From NCBI GenBank assembly GCA_020250175.1, contig JADCEN010000063.1, positions 1 to 64,000 on the forward strand: a stretch of DNA of 64,000 nt, given 5' to 3'. Source of the stretch: Rhodobacter sp. (GTDB lineage Bacteria; Pseudomonadota; Alphaproteobacteria; Rhodobacterales; Rhodobacteraceae). Each line of letters begins with the position of its first letter. Position 1 is the first letter of the stretch. The position numbers were made by a program, and so were the translations under genes. Under the pieces are notes generated by a model. The model saw only the letters and a program-made list of their open reading frames with translations. It did not search any database and was not told where the DNA came from. Below, one piece after another: positions 50,799 through 60,210 of the stretch.

Positions 50799-50814
50799 GG
50801 CGGCGGTAGGTGGT

Positions 50815-51500
50815 GCCTTGCGTTCCCGCCTGCCCCCCGCCCCCATGGCAAAGGCCATCGCCTTTGCCACAGCATTTCGGCGACACCCCTTGCAGCCGGG
50901 GGCCAAAGCCCCCGGCCATCGCCCGCCCCGCCGCCGGCGGGCGCTGGCCAGCGTTGTTCCCGGATCAGCCGGTCTGCAGGGCACCGTCGCGCGCGGGCGG
51001 GGAAACGCAGAGCGTTTCCTGTTCCCGCCCGGAGTGGAGGTGGCACTTCGTCGCTGTCATGGCAGGGGCCATCGCCCCTGCCACAGCGCTACGCTGCCCA
51101 TTGGCCAGCCGGGGGCCAAAGCCCCCGGCCAGCGCCCGCCCCGCCCACGGCGGGCGCTTCTCGCCCGCCGGGTCGGGCGCTGGCCTGCTTTGTTACCGGA
51201 CCTGCCGGTCTACGGGTCACTGTCCCGCGCGGGCGGGGAAACGCAGTGCGTTTCCTGTTCCCGCCCGCACTGAAAAAAGCAGTTCCACCGCTTCAAAGGC
51301 AGGGGCCATCGCCCCTGCCACGGCGCTACGCTGCCCCTTTGGCCAGCCGGGGGCCAAAGCCCCCGGCCAGCCCGCCCCCCGCCACCGGCGGGCGCTTCGC
51401 CCCTGCCGGGTCGGGCGCTGGCCTTCGTTGCGCGGGGTGCGATGGTCTTTGCCGCAACGTCCCGCAAGGGCGGGGGAAACGCGGTGCGTTTCCTTTGCCC
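50815..51500 (+). repeat. Palindromic repeat array, copy B (three units)
   Basis: The inverted counterpart of the array at 5285-5935. Marker hairpins begin at 50847, 51061 and 51298 (spacings 214 and 237), the mirror of copy A. In the first unit the stem is GGCAAAGGC/GCCTTTGCC where all others are GGCAGGGGC/GCCCCTGCC, so two base pairs changed on both sides. It lies after thrS in the direction of transcription, as copy A lies after moaA, and between the two copies of repeat E. Confidence 0.88.
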
Positions 51501-51523
51501 CGCCCGGAGAGGGGGCGAAATTG

Positions 51524-51662
51524 GGGACTCCCCTTTGAATGGGACAGGCCGCCCCCGGCTTCTTACGGAGGAAATCCTGGTGACGATATCGCCCGGAGCC
51601 TGTGTTTTGTTCTCAGCATGGTCCTGTGACCGCCGGAAAGAGATCCAATCGCGATAGCCCTG
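51524..51662. repeat. 139-base repeat E, copy 2
   Basis: Direct repeat of 50660-50798. Together the copies bracket the palindromic array, 864 bases start to start. The conserved part includes GGAGGAAATC and ACGATATCGCCCGGAGCC. It ends about 105 bases before the stop of the convergent ArsC-like gene. Confidence 0.85.
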
Positions 51663-51766
51663 CGTGGACCGGGCAGGGCCGAAACGCCGGGCCTGCATCC
51701 GCAAGGTTGCGTTCGAACGGCAGTCGGGACGGGCGCGGGTTGGCAGGCGGGCGGGTTGCGCCTGCT

Positions 51767-52099
51767 TCAGTCGGCTGCCAGAACGGCGGCCTGAACGCGC
51801 GTGTCCCAGCCCAGATACAGCGCCTCTCCCTTGCGGATCACGGGGCGCTTCATCAGGGTCGGTTGGGCTGCAAGCTGTTCTTCCGCATCCGACGCTTTCA
51901 GCCAGTCGCTCAGCCCGCGCCAGGTGGTCGAGGCGCGGTTGACCACGGCATCGCCAAAGGCTGACACAAGCTCGCCGATCTCGTCGGCGCTCATCGGGTC
52001 TGCGCGCACGTCGCGGAACTCTACCTCATGACCTGCAGCCTTTATGGCTTTCAGGGCCGTCTTGCAGGTGTCGCAGGTGGATATGCCGTACAGGATCAT
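51767..52099 (-). CDS. ArsC/Spx-family thioredoxin-fold protein (YffB-like)
   Basis: A 110-residue protein of the ArsC/Spx superfamily, which uses thiols. It begins MILYGISTCDTCKTALKAI, with a C9-x-x-C12 pair, and has the family block LVSAFGDAVVNRASTTWRGL and QPTLMKRPVIRKGEALYLGW. The Arg triad of true arsenate reductases is not fully evident, so it is more likely the YffB-type glutathione-dependent branch than an arsenate reductase. No ars genes nearby. Confidence 0.85.
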   Translation of the reverse strand: MILYGISTCDTCKTALKAIKAAGHEVEFRDVRADPMSADEIGELVSAFGDAVVNRASTTWRGLSDWLKASDAEEQLAAQPTLMKRPVIRKGEALYLGWDTRVQAAVLAAD

Positions 52100-52188
52100 G
52101 GATCAGGTCACCGGTCTGGAACAATCGCACATCCCCTATGGCAAAAAACAGGTGGTTTTGCCAGTCCGCTTTGCGGTTGCGGCAGGCA

Positions 52189-52587
52189 TCACGCCAGGGC
52201 GCGGGTGATCATCACCCCGCCCCAGGCCGCAACGGCCGTCAGGACCGTTCCCCAGATCAGGTCCACCATCACCATTGACGGATGCCAGCCCTTGAGGATT
52301 GCATAGCTGGTGAACTCATAGGTGCCGTAAGCCATGGCACCCACGACCGCCCCGGCCACGGCCGCGCGCAGCGGATCGCCGTCGCGCAGCGCGGGCAGGC
52401 TGACCAGCCAGACCAGCCCCGCGATATAGGCAAGATAGAACAGCACAACCGGACCCATCCGGACGCTGTCCAAAAGCAGGTGGCCGATATGCCTTTCGAA
52501 CAGCGGGCGCAGGACAAAGGTCAGCATCAAAGCATCCAGCGCCAGAAAGATCACGGCGGTCGACACATACAGGATCGGGACAGACAC
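52189..52587 (-). CDS. DUF2177 membrane protein
   Basis: A 132-residue protein with four hydrophobic segments and the DUF2177 pattern (VIFLALDALMLTFVLRPLFE, GAMAYGTYEFTSYAILKGW, VMVDLIWGTVLTAVAAW). Function unknown; some relatives sit in photosynthesis or cyclopropane-lipid neighbourhoods. The frame begins with GTG at 52585-52587. It lies 89 bases after the ArsC-like gene start, on the same strand. Confidence 0.85.
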   Translation of the reverse strand: MSVPILYVSTAVIFLALDALMLTFVLRPLFERHIGHLLLDSVRMGPVVLFYLAYIAGLVWLVSLPALRDGDPLRAAVAGAVVGAMAYGTYEFTSYAILKGWHPSMVMVDLIWGTVLTAVAAWGGVMITRALA

Positions 52588-53049
52588 GGGACCTCACAGC
52601 CTTGGAACATTGTAGAGCTAGCACGCGCCGTCCCGGCGCACAGGGGCAAACCGAAAGGCGGCAGAGTATTGCCAGCCCCTGCATGTCGGGGCTGATCCTT
52701 ATCCTTGAAGGGCGGGCGCGGTCAGATTTGCCCTGGGCAAATCCGAACATGTACCGGCGCGCTGCCCGCCATCGGATCCCGCGTGATGGCAGATGTTCTT
52801 GCGGAACGGTTCCGGCGCTTGCCATTGCCAGCCTGTGAGTACACCGACGCGGGCCATGTCCCGCCGGATTTCGCGGCAATGGCCGGATTCCTGGGGTCTG
52901 CACAGGTCAACGCCCAAGGCCTGACGGACCCGGCCCGCCCGGCCCTGTCGGCATCAATTGAAACCCGGCACACAGCGCCACCTTTGCCACACCCTGGCAT
53001 CAGGGGTTCCGATGACGGTCCGTTTGGTCAGGACTTCGCAGAAGCCGCC
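52588..53049. other. 462-base gap without a recognised gene
   Basis: Frames are open on both strands but show no family motif. The part near 52610-52640 presumably holds the DUF2177 promoter. Nothing else seen. Confidence 0.45.
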
Positions 53050-53856
53050 TCAGGGCGACGGACATCCGGCGATTTCCACCGCCCTTTGCTGTCCCAGCAC
53101 CGTCACCACCATCGCGCCCCGGTTCAGCAGCACCGGGCCGCCGTCGCTGGAGACAAGATCGGCGGTGGCGACCAGATGTGCCCCCTCGCGGCTGACCACG
53201 GCTTCCGACACCCAGATCGATGCAGGACCGGGTTCAAAGACCACGGTTTCGACCCCGCCCGTGGGCGGCAGGGCCAGCCGGGCCGTCAGGCGCAGCCCGT
53301 CGGCGATCGGCTCTACCGTGCAGCCGATGCCGCCAAGCCCGGCCTCGGCGGCTGTTGACGGGCGGTCATCCAGGGCGGCCCGGATAGCGGCATCGGGCGC
53401 GCCGGGGCCGCTGATCTCGGTCCGGACGGTCAGTGCGGCGGGCATGCAGATGTCGCGGCAGATGCCCAGATCGATCTCGGCCTGCAGCAGGATCGGCTGC
53501 GACGGATCGGTTGCGGTCAGTTCCAGCGGCAGGACGACCTCGTGCCTGTAGCCGATCGAGCGGTAGCCGTTCATTTCGAACACGGTGGGGCGGGGCCAAT
53601 GCACGCGCACGCCGGACAGGTTCTGCGAGCCTGACCAGTTGAACAGCGGCGGAATGCCCGCATCGCCAGGGCTGCGCCAGTAGGTCTTCCAGCCGGGGGC
53701 GAGCGTCAGGCGCAGGGCGGCCATATGGGTGCCCTGTTCGGTCCGCCAGCCGGGCAGAACCTCGGCCGCAAGAAGGTCGTCCTGCGTCATCGCGCGGGCG
53801 GGGGGTGACAGGCAGGCGATGGCCAGCACAAGGGCAAGACAATGTTTCAGGGTCAT
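53050..53856 (-). CDS. DsbD N-terminal-domain protein, periplasmic
   Basis: A 268-residue secreted protein: signal peptide LKHCLALVLAIACLSPPARA, then a domain like the N-terminal (alpha) part of DsbD, which accepts electrons for periplasmic thiol exchange. Markers are APGWKTYWRSPGDAGIPP, the GICRDICMP pair of cysteines (C-x3-C) and a C-terminal immunoglobulin-like part. No membrane or thioredoxin domain is attached, so it must work with a separate CcdA/DsbD-type partner. It is divergent from yqgE, a common Rhodobacterales pair. Confidence 0.86.
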   Translation of the reverse strand: MTLKHCLALVLAIACLSPPARAMTQDDLLAAEVLPGWRTEQGTHMAALRLTLAPGWKTYWRSPGDAGIPPLFNWSGSQNLSGVRVHWPRPTVFEMNGYRSIGYRHEVVLPLELTATDPSQPILLQAEIDLGICRDICMPAALTVRTEISGPGAPDAAIRAALDDRPSTAAEAGLGGIGCTVEPIADGLRLTARLALPPTGGVETVVFEPGPASIWVSEAVVSREGAHLVATADLVSSDGGPVLLNRGAMVVTVLGQQRAVEIAGCPSP

Positions 53857-53985
53857 GCGCGCTATATCGGCGCATTGGCCTCGCATGGAAAATCACATTC
53901 GGGCGACGAACCGCCGACTGTGGCATCACTGCCCCTTGAGCCTGCGCGCGGGTGGCCCCATTCTGTTCCAAGGGAGAACGCAGCG

Positions 53986-54540
53986 ATGGACCTTGCCGGC
54001 AAACTTCTGATCGCCATGCCCGGGCTGGGGGACGCGCGATTCGAAAAAAGTGTCATCCTGATCTGCGCCCATTCCCCGGAAGGTGCCATGGGGCTGGTCA
54101 TCAACAAGCCCGCGCCGGACCTGAGCTTTGCCAGCCTGCTGGATCAGCTGAACATCCCCCGCGTGCCGACGGGCCGCGACATTCGCGTGCATCTGGGCGG
54201 GCCGGTAGAGCGGGGGCGGGGCTTTGTGCTGCATTCGCCCGACTATCATTCCGGCGGTGCGACAATGGACGTGCCGGGCGGATTCGGCATGACCGCGACG
54301 CTGGATGTGCTGTCCGCCCTGGCGCAGGGGCAGGGCCCCCGGGCGGCGCTGCTGGCGCTGGGCTATTCCGGCTGGGGGCCGGGCCAACTGGAGGCGGAAA
54401 TGGGCCGCAACAGCTGGCTGACGGCGGATGCACCGCCCGATCTTGTGTTCTCGGCCCAGGACAAGGGCAAATGGGCTGCGGCACTGAAGCGGCTGGGGAT
54501 TGATCCGCTGACCCTGTCAGGGTCGGCCGGGCGGGCATAG
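53986..54540 (+). CDS. YqgE/AlgH-family protein
   Basis: A 184-residue cytoplasmic protein of the UPF0301 (YqgE/AlgH) family, function not settled; AlgH affects alginate genes in Pseudomonas. Family blocks are LIAMPGLGDARFEKSVILICAHSPEGAMGLVINKP, LGGPVERGRGFVLHS and LGYSGWGPGQLEAEMGRNSWL. AGGGAGA precedes the ATG at 53986. Length is normal. Confidence 0.93.
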   Translation: MDLAGKLLIAMPGLGDARFEKSVILICAHSPEGAMGLVINKPAPDLSFASLLDQLNIPRVPTGRDIRVHLGGPVERGRGFVLHSPDYHSGGATMDVPGGFGMTATLDVLSALAQGQGPRAALLALGYSGWGPGQLEAEMGRNSWLTADAPPDLVFSAQDKGKWAAALKRLGIDPLTLSGSAGRA

Positions 54541-55029
54541 ACGTTCCCGTTCTTTCCAAAAGCCGCAGATGACGCAAGGCCGCACCGCACAAGCGACCGT
54601 CCGGCAAGCCTGAATTCCTTCATGCATCATCTTTCGCGGCATCTCACTTGTGGCGCCGCCACCATGAATTGGGTCCGGGCGCAGATGGCGCAGGCGGCGA
54701 TGGACACCCATTCAGTGACCGCAATGCAGATCGCATCGGCACCCTGACGGTGTTCATATGGCGTCGTGGCGGGGAACCCGGAGTCCACCACCTCAGATCA
54801 ACGCCCCCCGGACCGAAAGACAACGCTCTGGCAGAGCGTTTTCCGGGACGGTTGCCCAAAGGCGCAAGCCGCAGGGCAAGGGGCGTGATGTTGGCGCAGA
54901 CGCCGGGCGCAGGCCGCGCCAGACCGCCGGGAGGGCGCATCGCGCCCGCCCGTGGGGGCGGACGGGCGCGGCCGTCGGGGCAGCGCCCCGACTTGACTGG
55001 GGTCAAATCAGGCGGGGTAGATCGAGCGA
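54541..55029. other. 489-base gap without a recognised gene
   Basis: A hairpin AACGCTC (54822-54828) with GAGCGTT (54834-54840) followed by TT is the only structure noted. Long G+C-rich frames here show no family signal. Confidence 0.45.
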
Positions 55030-55155
55030 CTACCCGATTGCACCGTCAAGTTCCCGCCGGGCACCCTTGCTCACTACCGAAATCTCTTGCGTCACCGGCA
55101 CGCCTTTCAGCATCTGCCGCACACAATCCACGGCCTTCGCAGACGGCTTGAGACC
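55030..55155 (-). pseudogene. Second 3' end of thyX (remnant)
   Basis: On the minus strand, from about 55155 to the TAG at 55030-55032, 41 codons read [17 protein letters not shown], then VTQEIS and ARRELDGAIG. They align without gaps to the C-terminus of the intact ThyX ([31 protein letters not shown]). Upstream of 55156 the similarity ends abruptly. It is in the same orientation as thyX, 1.4 kb away, with the HNH-like gene between. Confidence 0.85.
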
Positions 55156-55614
55156 CCCAAGGCGATGGGCCGTTCAGGGCGCACGGTCTGCTCTATCCAG
55201 ACCAGACCACACGCCAGACGATCGGCACGACCACGAACGCAGGATAGGCCGTGACCACCAGCCACACCCAGTCGCCAGAATGCCCATCCCAACGGGCAAC
55301 CCGATAAACTGCGTCACCAGCAGAGTCGGCAAGTTATGCTCAAGGATAAGCGCGATAGACAGGCCATTGGCGCGGGTCATCCGACCAAGAACCCCGTCAC
55401 TCTTGCGAAGGATTGCAATTATCTTTGCCCCTTTCCGCAGCCCGCACGGCGGGCAGCCCGGCGAAGGGCTGTGGCAACATGGGCGCGGAAATGGGGAGGC
55501 GTTGGGCAACGTCGCATGAAGGGGCGCGGCAACTGCATTTTGCCTGTCAGTCACCCGTTCTGCATTAAAACTGGCGCAAATGCGCATCTCACTCTTAACT
55601 GCCATTTGGGCATA
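55156..55614. other. Region between the thyX remnant and the HNH-like gene
   Basis: On the minus strand short pieces look like a broken membrane protein: LEHNLPTLLVTQFIGLPVG in one frame and VWLVVTAYPAFVVVPIVWRV in another, at about 55200-55360. No intact gene. The join to A+T-rich DNA is near 55560. Confidence 0.35.
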
Positions 55615-56391
55615 TCAGACAACAAGCGTTCGGTGTATTCCTTGCGCGGCGGATGTTTGGAATAGATTTCCAAAACCTAGTTTTGAGTGCCGGACAGCGT
55701 CCTCATACGCCAGTACGGCACCAAAGAACGATACTGCGTTATGGTATATCGAAAAGAATGCTCCAAACGTACAATCTACATCTATAGCAAACTTGTAGAA
55801 AAACTGGTCGTGAAATGACAGTTTTCCTTGCGTTAGCGAGAAATGTGATGGCAATGCATTCTCAATAAGGTCAAAAAATTGCAAGTCAGCATCTAAGGCA
55901 CTGGAAACCCAATTTACAGTTATCACTTGGTCCTCTTGGACAACTTTTCCAGTTTGCCGGAACCACATACCTGCAATCTGCTTCGCTGCCCAAGGATTAA
56001 GCCAATGCGTAAACAACCTCTTTTGGACCGGAACAGCCACGACATCTAGTGAACTTGAATTATCAATTTCGGTTAATTCTCTTGGATTTTCAAAATCAAG
56101 GTATTGAAGTACTTCGGGCACATTATTCGCAACTCCAAGAGCGGCTTTGTTGATCTGAGCAACAAAATGCCCAGGGTGAATTGCTTCAGCAGTAATAAAT
56201 ATCATAAGTGCTGCAACCTGATCTTGTTGCGAGCTACCATTGTTACAACGCGCACACGACGCAAATTCGTGTCCTTTCGGTCGATATCTATTAATAAACA
56301 ATGTAGTTGGCGGCGCATGCTCAATGGTAGTAGCCAGTACAGACCCACCACAAAAGACACAATTGCCTTGAAGCCTTCTCCTTTTTCGCAT
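55615..56391 (-). CDS. HNH-like zinc-finger protein, A+T-rich, probably acquired
   Basis: A 258-residue protein. The N-terminus has an HNH-nuclease-like pattern: C11-x2-C14, the E24-H25-x-P-P block in TTIEHAPPTTLF, and C46-x2-C49-N50-N51. Such C-x2-C / EH-x-P-P / C-x2-C-N folds occur in nucleases of defence and mobile elements. The rest of the protein is unfamiliar. Base composition is far lower in G+C than all neighbours, and codons differ (AAT, AAA, TTT common). It lies between the intact thyX 3' end and the thyX remnant. Nuclease activity is inferred only. Confidence 0.75.
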   Translation of the reverse strand: MRKRRRLQGNCVFCGGSVLATTIEHAPPTTLFINRYRPKGHEFASCARCNNGSSQQDQVAALMIFITAEAIHPGHFVAQINKAALGVANNVPEVLQYLDFENPRELTEIDNSSSLDVVAVPVQKRLFTHWLNPWAAKQIAGMWFRQTGKVVQEDQVITVNWVSSALDADLQFFDLIENALPSHFSLTQGKLSFHDQFFYKFAIDVDCTFGAFFSIYHNAVSFFGAVLAYEDAVRHSKLGFGNLFQTSAAQGIHRTLVV

Positions 56392-56430
56392 CTCAGTTTG
56401 ACGACAAACAGGTGGTCAACGTATGGCTTC

Positions 56431-57336
56431 TCACCCAATCACCCCCTCAAACTCCCGCCACTCGCCCTTCGACATGCCCGACGTCTCCTGCGTCACCGCC
56501 TCACCCCTCAGCATCCGCCGCACACAATCAACCGCCTTCGCCGACAGCGTCACGCCGCCCATGCGGTAATCCTCAAACGCGCTCCAGGCGATGGGGACCC
56601 AGTCGGCGACTACCCGGCAGATCGCTTCGGCATAGACGCGGATTTCGTATTGCGCATGGGCGTCGGCGCGCAGGCGCAGGAAGTGGAACAGGTTGTGCAG
56701 GTCCACCTTCCAGTACCATTGCGTATAGATATTGGCGGGCAGGTTCATCCGCGCCAGTTCCCGCGCCAGGCCCTGCTGGCCGTCCTGGCTCAGCATCTCC
56801 TGATAATGGTCATAGGCGCGGCCGGCATCGGATTTCAGCATCTCCAGCACACGGGCCGCCTCTTCGCCCGTCAGCACCGCGCCCCGGCCCTGATTGTTGA
56901 CCGTGCTTTGCGCGGCAAGGTGTTCGGGGGCGGGAATGTAGAACTCGCGGTCCAGGATCGAATAGCGGGCCGAGTATTCGTTGACGTTGGCGGTGCGGTG
57001 GCGAATCCACTGGCGGGCGACAAAGACCGGCAGCTTCACATGCAGCTTGATCTCGCACATCTCGAAGGGCGTCGAATGCCAGTGCCGCATCAGATAGCGG
57101 ATCAGCCCCTCGTCATTGCTGACATGTTTGGTGCCCGCGCCGTAAGACACGCGCGCGGCCTGCACGATGGCGGCGTCATCGCCCATATAGTCGATCACCC
57201 GGATGAATCCGTGGTCCAGCACCTCATGCGCGCGGTAAAGATGCGCCTCCATCCCCTGGGACACGGCGCGCAGCGTGGGGCGCGGGGTGGCGCGGGCCGC
57301 CGCGATTTCGGCAAGCTGGTCGGGGGTAAGCGGCAT
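56431..57336 (-). CDS. thyX: FAD-dependent thymidylate synthase
   Basis: A 301-residue flavoenzyme that methylates dUMP to dTMP using methylene-tetrahydrofolate and NADPH. The ThyX signature is [18 protein letters not shown] at about 109-126. [20 protein letters not shown] and the C-terminal [25 protein letters not shown] are typical. It replaces ThyA. Its last 41 codons are duplicated as a remnant at 55030, so the present 3' end may have been supplied by the inserted DNA. Confidence 0.97.
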   Translation of the reverse strand: MPLTPDQLAEIAAARATPRPTLRAVSQGMEAHLYRAHEVLDHGFIRVIDYMGDDAAIVQAARVSYGAGTKHVSNDEGLIRYLMRHWHSTPFEMCEIKLHVKLPVFVARQWIRHRTANVNEYSARYSILDREFYIPAPEHLAAQSTVNNQGRGAVLTGEEAARVLEMLKSDAGRAYDHYQEMLSQDGQQGLARELARMNLPANIYTQWYWKVDLHNLFHFLRLRADAHAQYEIRVYAEAICRVVADWVPIAWSAFEDYRMGGVTLSAKAVDCVRRMLRGEAVTQETSGMSKGEWREFEGVIG

Positions 57337-57519
57337 CAGAGCCTCCGCTGGGTCAAGATATGGGGTTCACCGGATGGCAGCCTACAACGAATGGGGGTGC
57401 GCCGACAACGGCCAGAGGCGGAGTTATCCCCAGGTTTGATCACCCATTGCCCGGCCCGCCTTTCCCTTTGCCCGTCGGGGCGCTAGGGTCAGCACCGGAT
57501 GCGCCACAGGGAGACTGCC

Positions 57520-57948
57520 ATGAGAATCCGTTATCTGCACACGATGGTCCGCGTGAAGGACCTTGAGGCGTCGCTTGCCTTCTTCAGGCTGCTGGGGCTG
57601 GAGGAAACGCGGCGCAACGACTATCCGCAGGGTCGCTTCACCCTGGTCTTTCTGGCCCCGCCCGGCCAGCCGGACTGCCCGGTGGAGCTGACCTTCAACT
57701 GGGATGGCGACGATGGCCTGCCCAGCGACGGGCGCCACTTCGGCCACCTCGCCTATGAGGTGGAGAATATCTATGACATGTGCGCGCATCTGCAGGCCCA
57801 TGGCGTCATCATCAACCGCCCGCCGCGCGACGGGCGCATGGCCTTTGTCCGGTCGCCCGACAACATCTCGGTCGAGCTTCTGCAGATGGGCGGGGCGCTG
57901 GCACCGGCGGAACCCTGGGCCAGCATGGCCAACACCGGCCATTGGTAA
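57520..57948 (+). CDS. Glyoxalase I-fold protein (lactoylglutathione lyase-like)
   Basis: A 142-residue VOC-fold protein. It begins MRIRYLHTMVRVKDLEASLAFFRLLGLEE (metal-binding His at 7), with VELTFNWD (metal-binding Glu), GHLAYEV (His) and SVELLQMG (Glu), the four metal ligands of glyoxalase I. The enzyme would convert the methylglyoxal-glutathione adduct to lactoylglutathione. AGGGAGA precedes the ATG at 57520. Length is normal for GloA. Confidence 0.88.
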   Translation: MRIRYLHTMVRVKDLEASLAFFRLLGLEETRRNDYPQGRFTLVFLAPPGQPDCPVELTFNWDGDDGLPSDGRHFGHLAYEVENIYDMCAHLQAHGVIINRPPRDGRMAFVRSPDNISVELLQMGGALAPAEPWASMANTGHW

Positions 57949-57994
57949 GCCGGCACTGGCCGGGGCGCGTGGAGGTGCGCGCCCCGGCCCGCCG

Positions 57995-58504
57995 TCAGTA
58001 GATGTAGCGGATCTGGTCTGCCCAGAACCTTTCCATCTGCCGCAGCTGCCCGTTGAACCCGCCAAGGGTATCAATCCCCATGGTTCCGCGCTTTTCCAGC
58101 GCCTCGGCATGGCGGGCAAACAGCTCATGCAGCATCTGCCGCACGCGGCGGCCCTTTTCCGTCAGCCGGACGCGGACAGACCGGCGGTCCACCTCGGACC
58201 GCTGATGGTGCATGTAGCCAAGCTCGACCAGCTTCTTCAGATTGTAGCTGACGTTTGATCCCTGATAGTAGCCGCGCGATTTCAGCTCGCCCGCCGTCAC
58301 CTCATGCCCGGCGATGTTGAACAGCAACAGCGCCTGGACGGCGTTGATCTCCAGCACGCCCAGACGCTCGAATTCATCCTTGATGACATCCAGAAGCAGG
58401 CGATGCAGCCGCTCCACCAATGTCATGCTGTCCAGATAGCCGGTCAGAAGCGCGGTCTGCGGTTCGTCCTGCCCGATGCCGGAACTCATGCCTTGAACGC
58501 TCAT
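57995..58504 (-). CDS. MarR-type winged-helix regulator (LdtR-like)
   Basis: A 169-residue regulator. The winged helix covers about 50-110 (EINAVQALLLFNIAG, GELKSRGYYQGSNVSYNLKKLVELGYMHHQRSEVDRRSVRVRLT). The same arrangement occurs in the LdtR group of alphaproteobacteria, which in Liberibacter controls an L,D-transpeptidase; that role is not tested here. It is convergent with the glyoxalase gene. The targets are unknown. Confidence 0.88.
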   Translation of the reverse strand: MSVQGMSSGIGQDEPQTALLTGYLDSMTLVERLHRLLLDVIKDEFERLGVLEINAVQALLLFNIAGHEVTAGELKSRGYYQGSNVSYNLKKLVELGYMHHQRSEVDRRSVRVRLTEKGRRVRQMLHELFARHAEALEKRGTMGIDTLGGFNGQLRQMERFWADQIRYIY

Positions 58505-58584
58505 CCCCGTCTCCGTTCTTCACTTCATCAGGTGCAGGGTCGGGGCAAAGGAAAAATATTCGGTAAACGTGATCCGTGTTTCGA

Positions 58585-58860
58585 TCAAAGGCCCCTAAGC
58601 GGGCGTTGCCGGGCATGGGCCGCGATCCGGGCGATCAGCGGCGCAAAGCGGTCGGGCGGGGCGGACCGGCCCAGCACCCACTGCATCAGATCCTGATCGT
58701 TCTCGGCCAGAAGCGCATCGTACGCAGCCAGCATGCTGGCGGACAGGTCTGCCAGCCGGGCATCGGCGAAGGGACCAAGGACCAGGTCCATCTCCTTCGT
58801 GCCGCGCCGCCAGGAGCGCATCCGCATCCGCTTCAGAGCATCCTCTGCCGTCTCGCCCAT
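58585..58860 (-). CDS. sdhE: FAD assembly factor SdhE
   Basis: A 91-residue protein that helps attach FAD to succinate dehydrogenase. The family core is KRMRMRSWRRGTKEMDLVLGPFAD with the RRGxKEMD motif, followed by YDALLAENDQDLMQWVLG. I chose the ATG at 58860 (MGETAEDALKRMRMR), which gives the normal length; the frame stays open upstream. Divergent from the aminotransferase gene. Confidence 0.9.
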   Translation of the reverse strand: MGETAEDALKRMRMRSWRRGTKEMDLVLGPFADARLADLSASMLAAYDALLAENDQDLMQWVLGRSAPPDRFAPLIARIAAHARQRPLRGL

Positions 58861-58906
58861 GTGCTGCCCCGATATCCCTTGAACGCCCGGGACCTGCACC
58901 CTATGA

Positions 58907-60151
<1,245 letters not shown>

Positions 60152-60210
60152 GCCGCAGCGGGGCCTGTCTGGCCCCGAAATCTGCGCGAAAAAGTCAAGC
60201 CGGGGCGGGA

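Noticed and set aside
54648-55151. Plus-strand open frame of 167 codons
   Set aside because: Low-complexity Arg/Gly/Pro peptide, and its end runs antisense through the thyX remnant.
55174-55605. Intact small membrane protein next to the HNH-like gene
   Set aside because: Membrane-like pieces fall in two different frames and no single frame covers them; at best a pseudogene.
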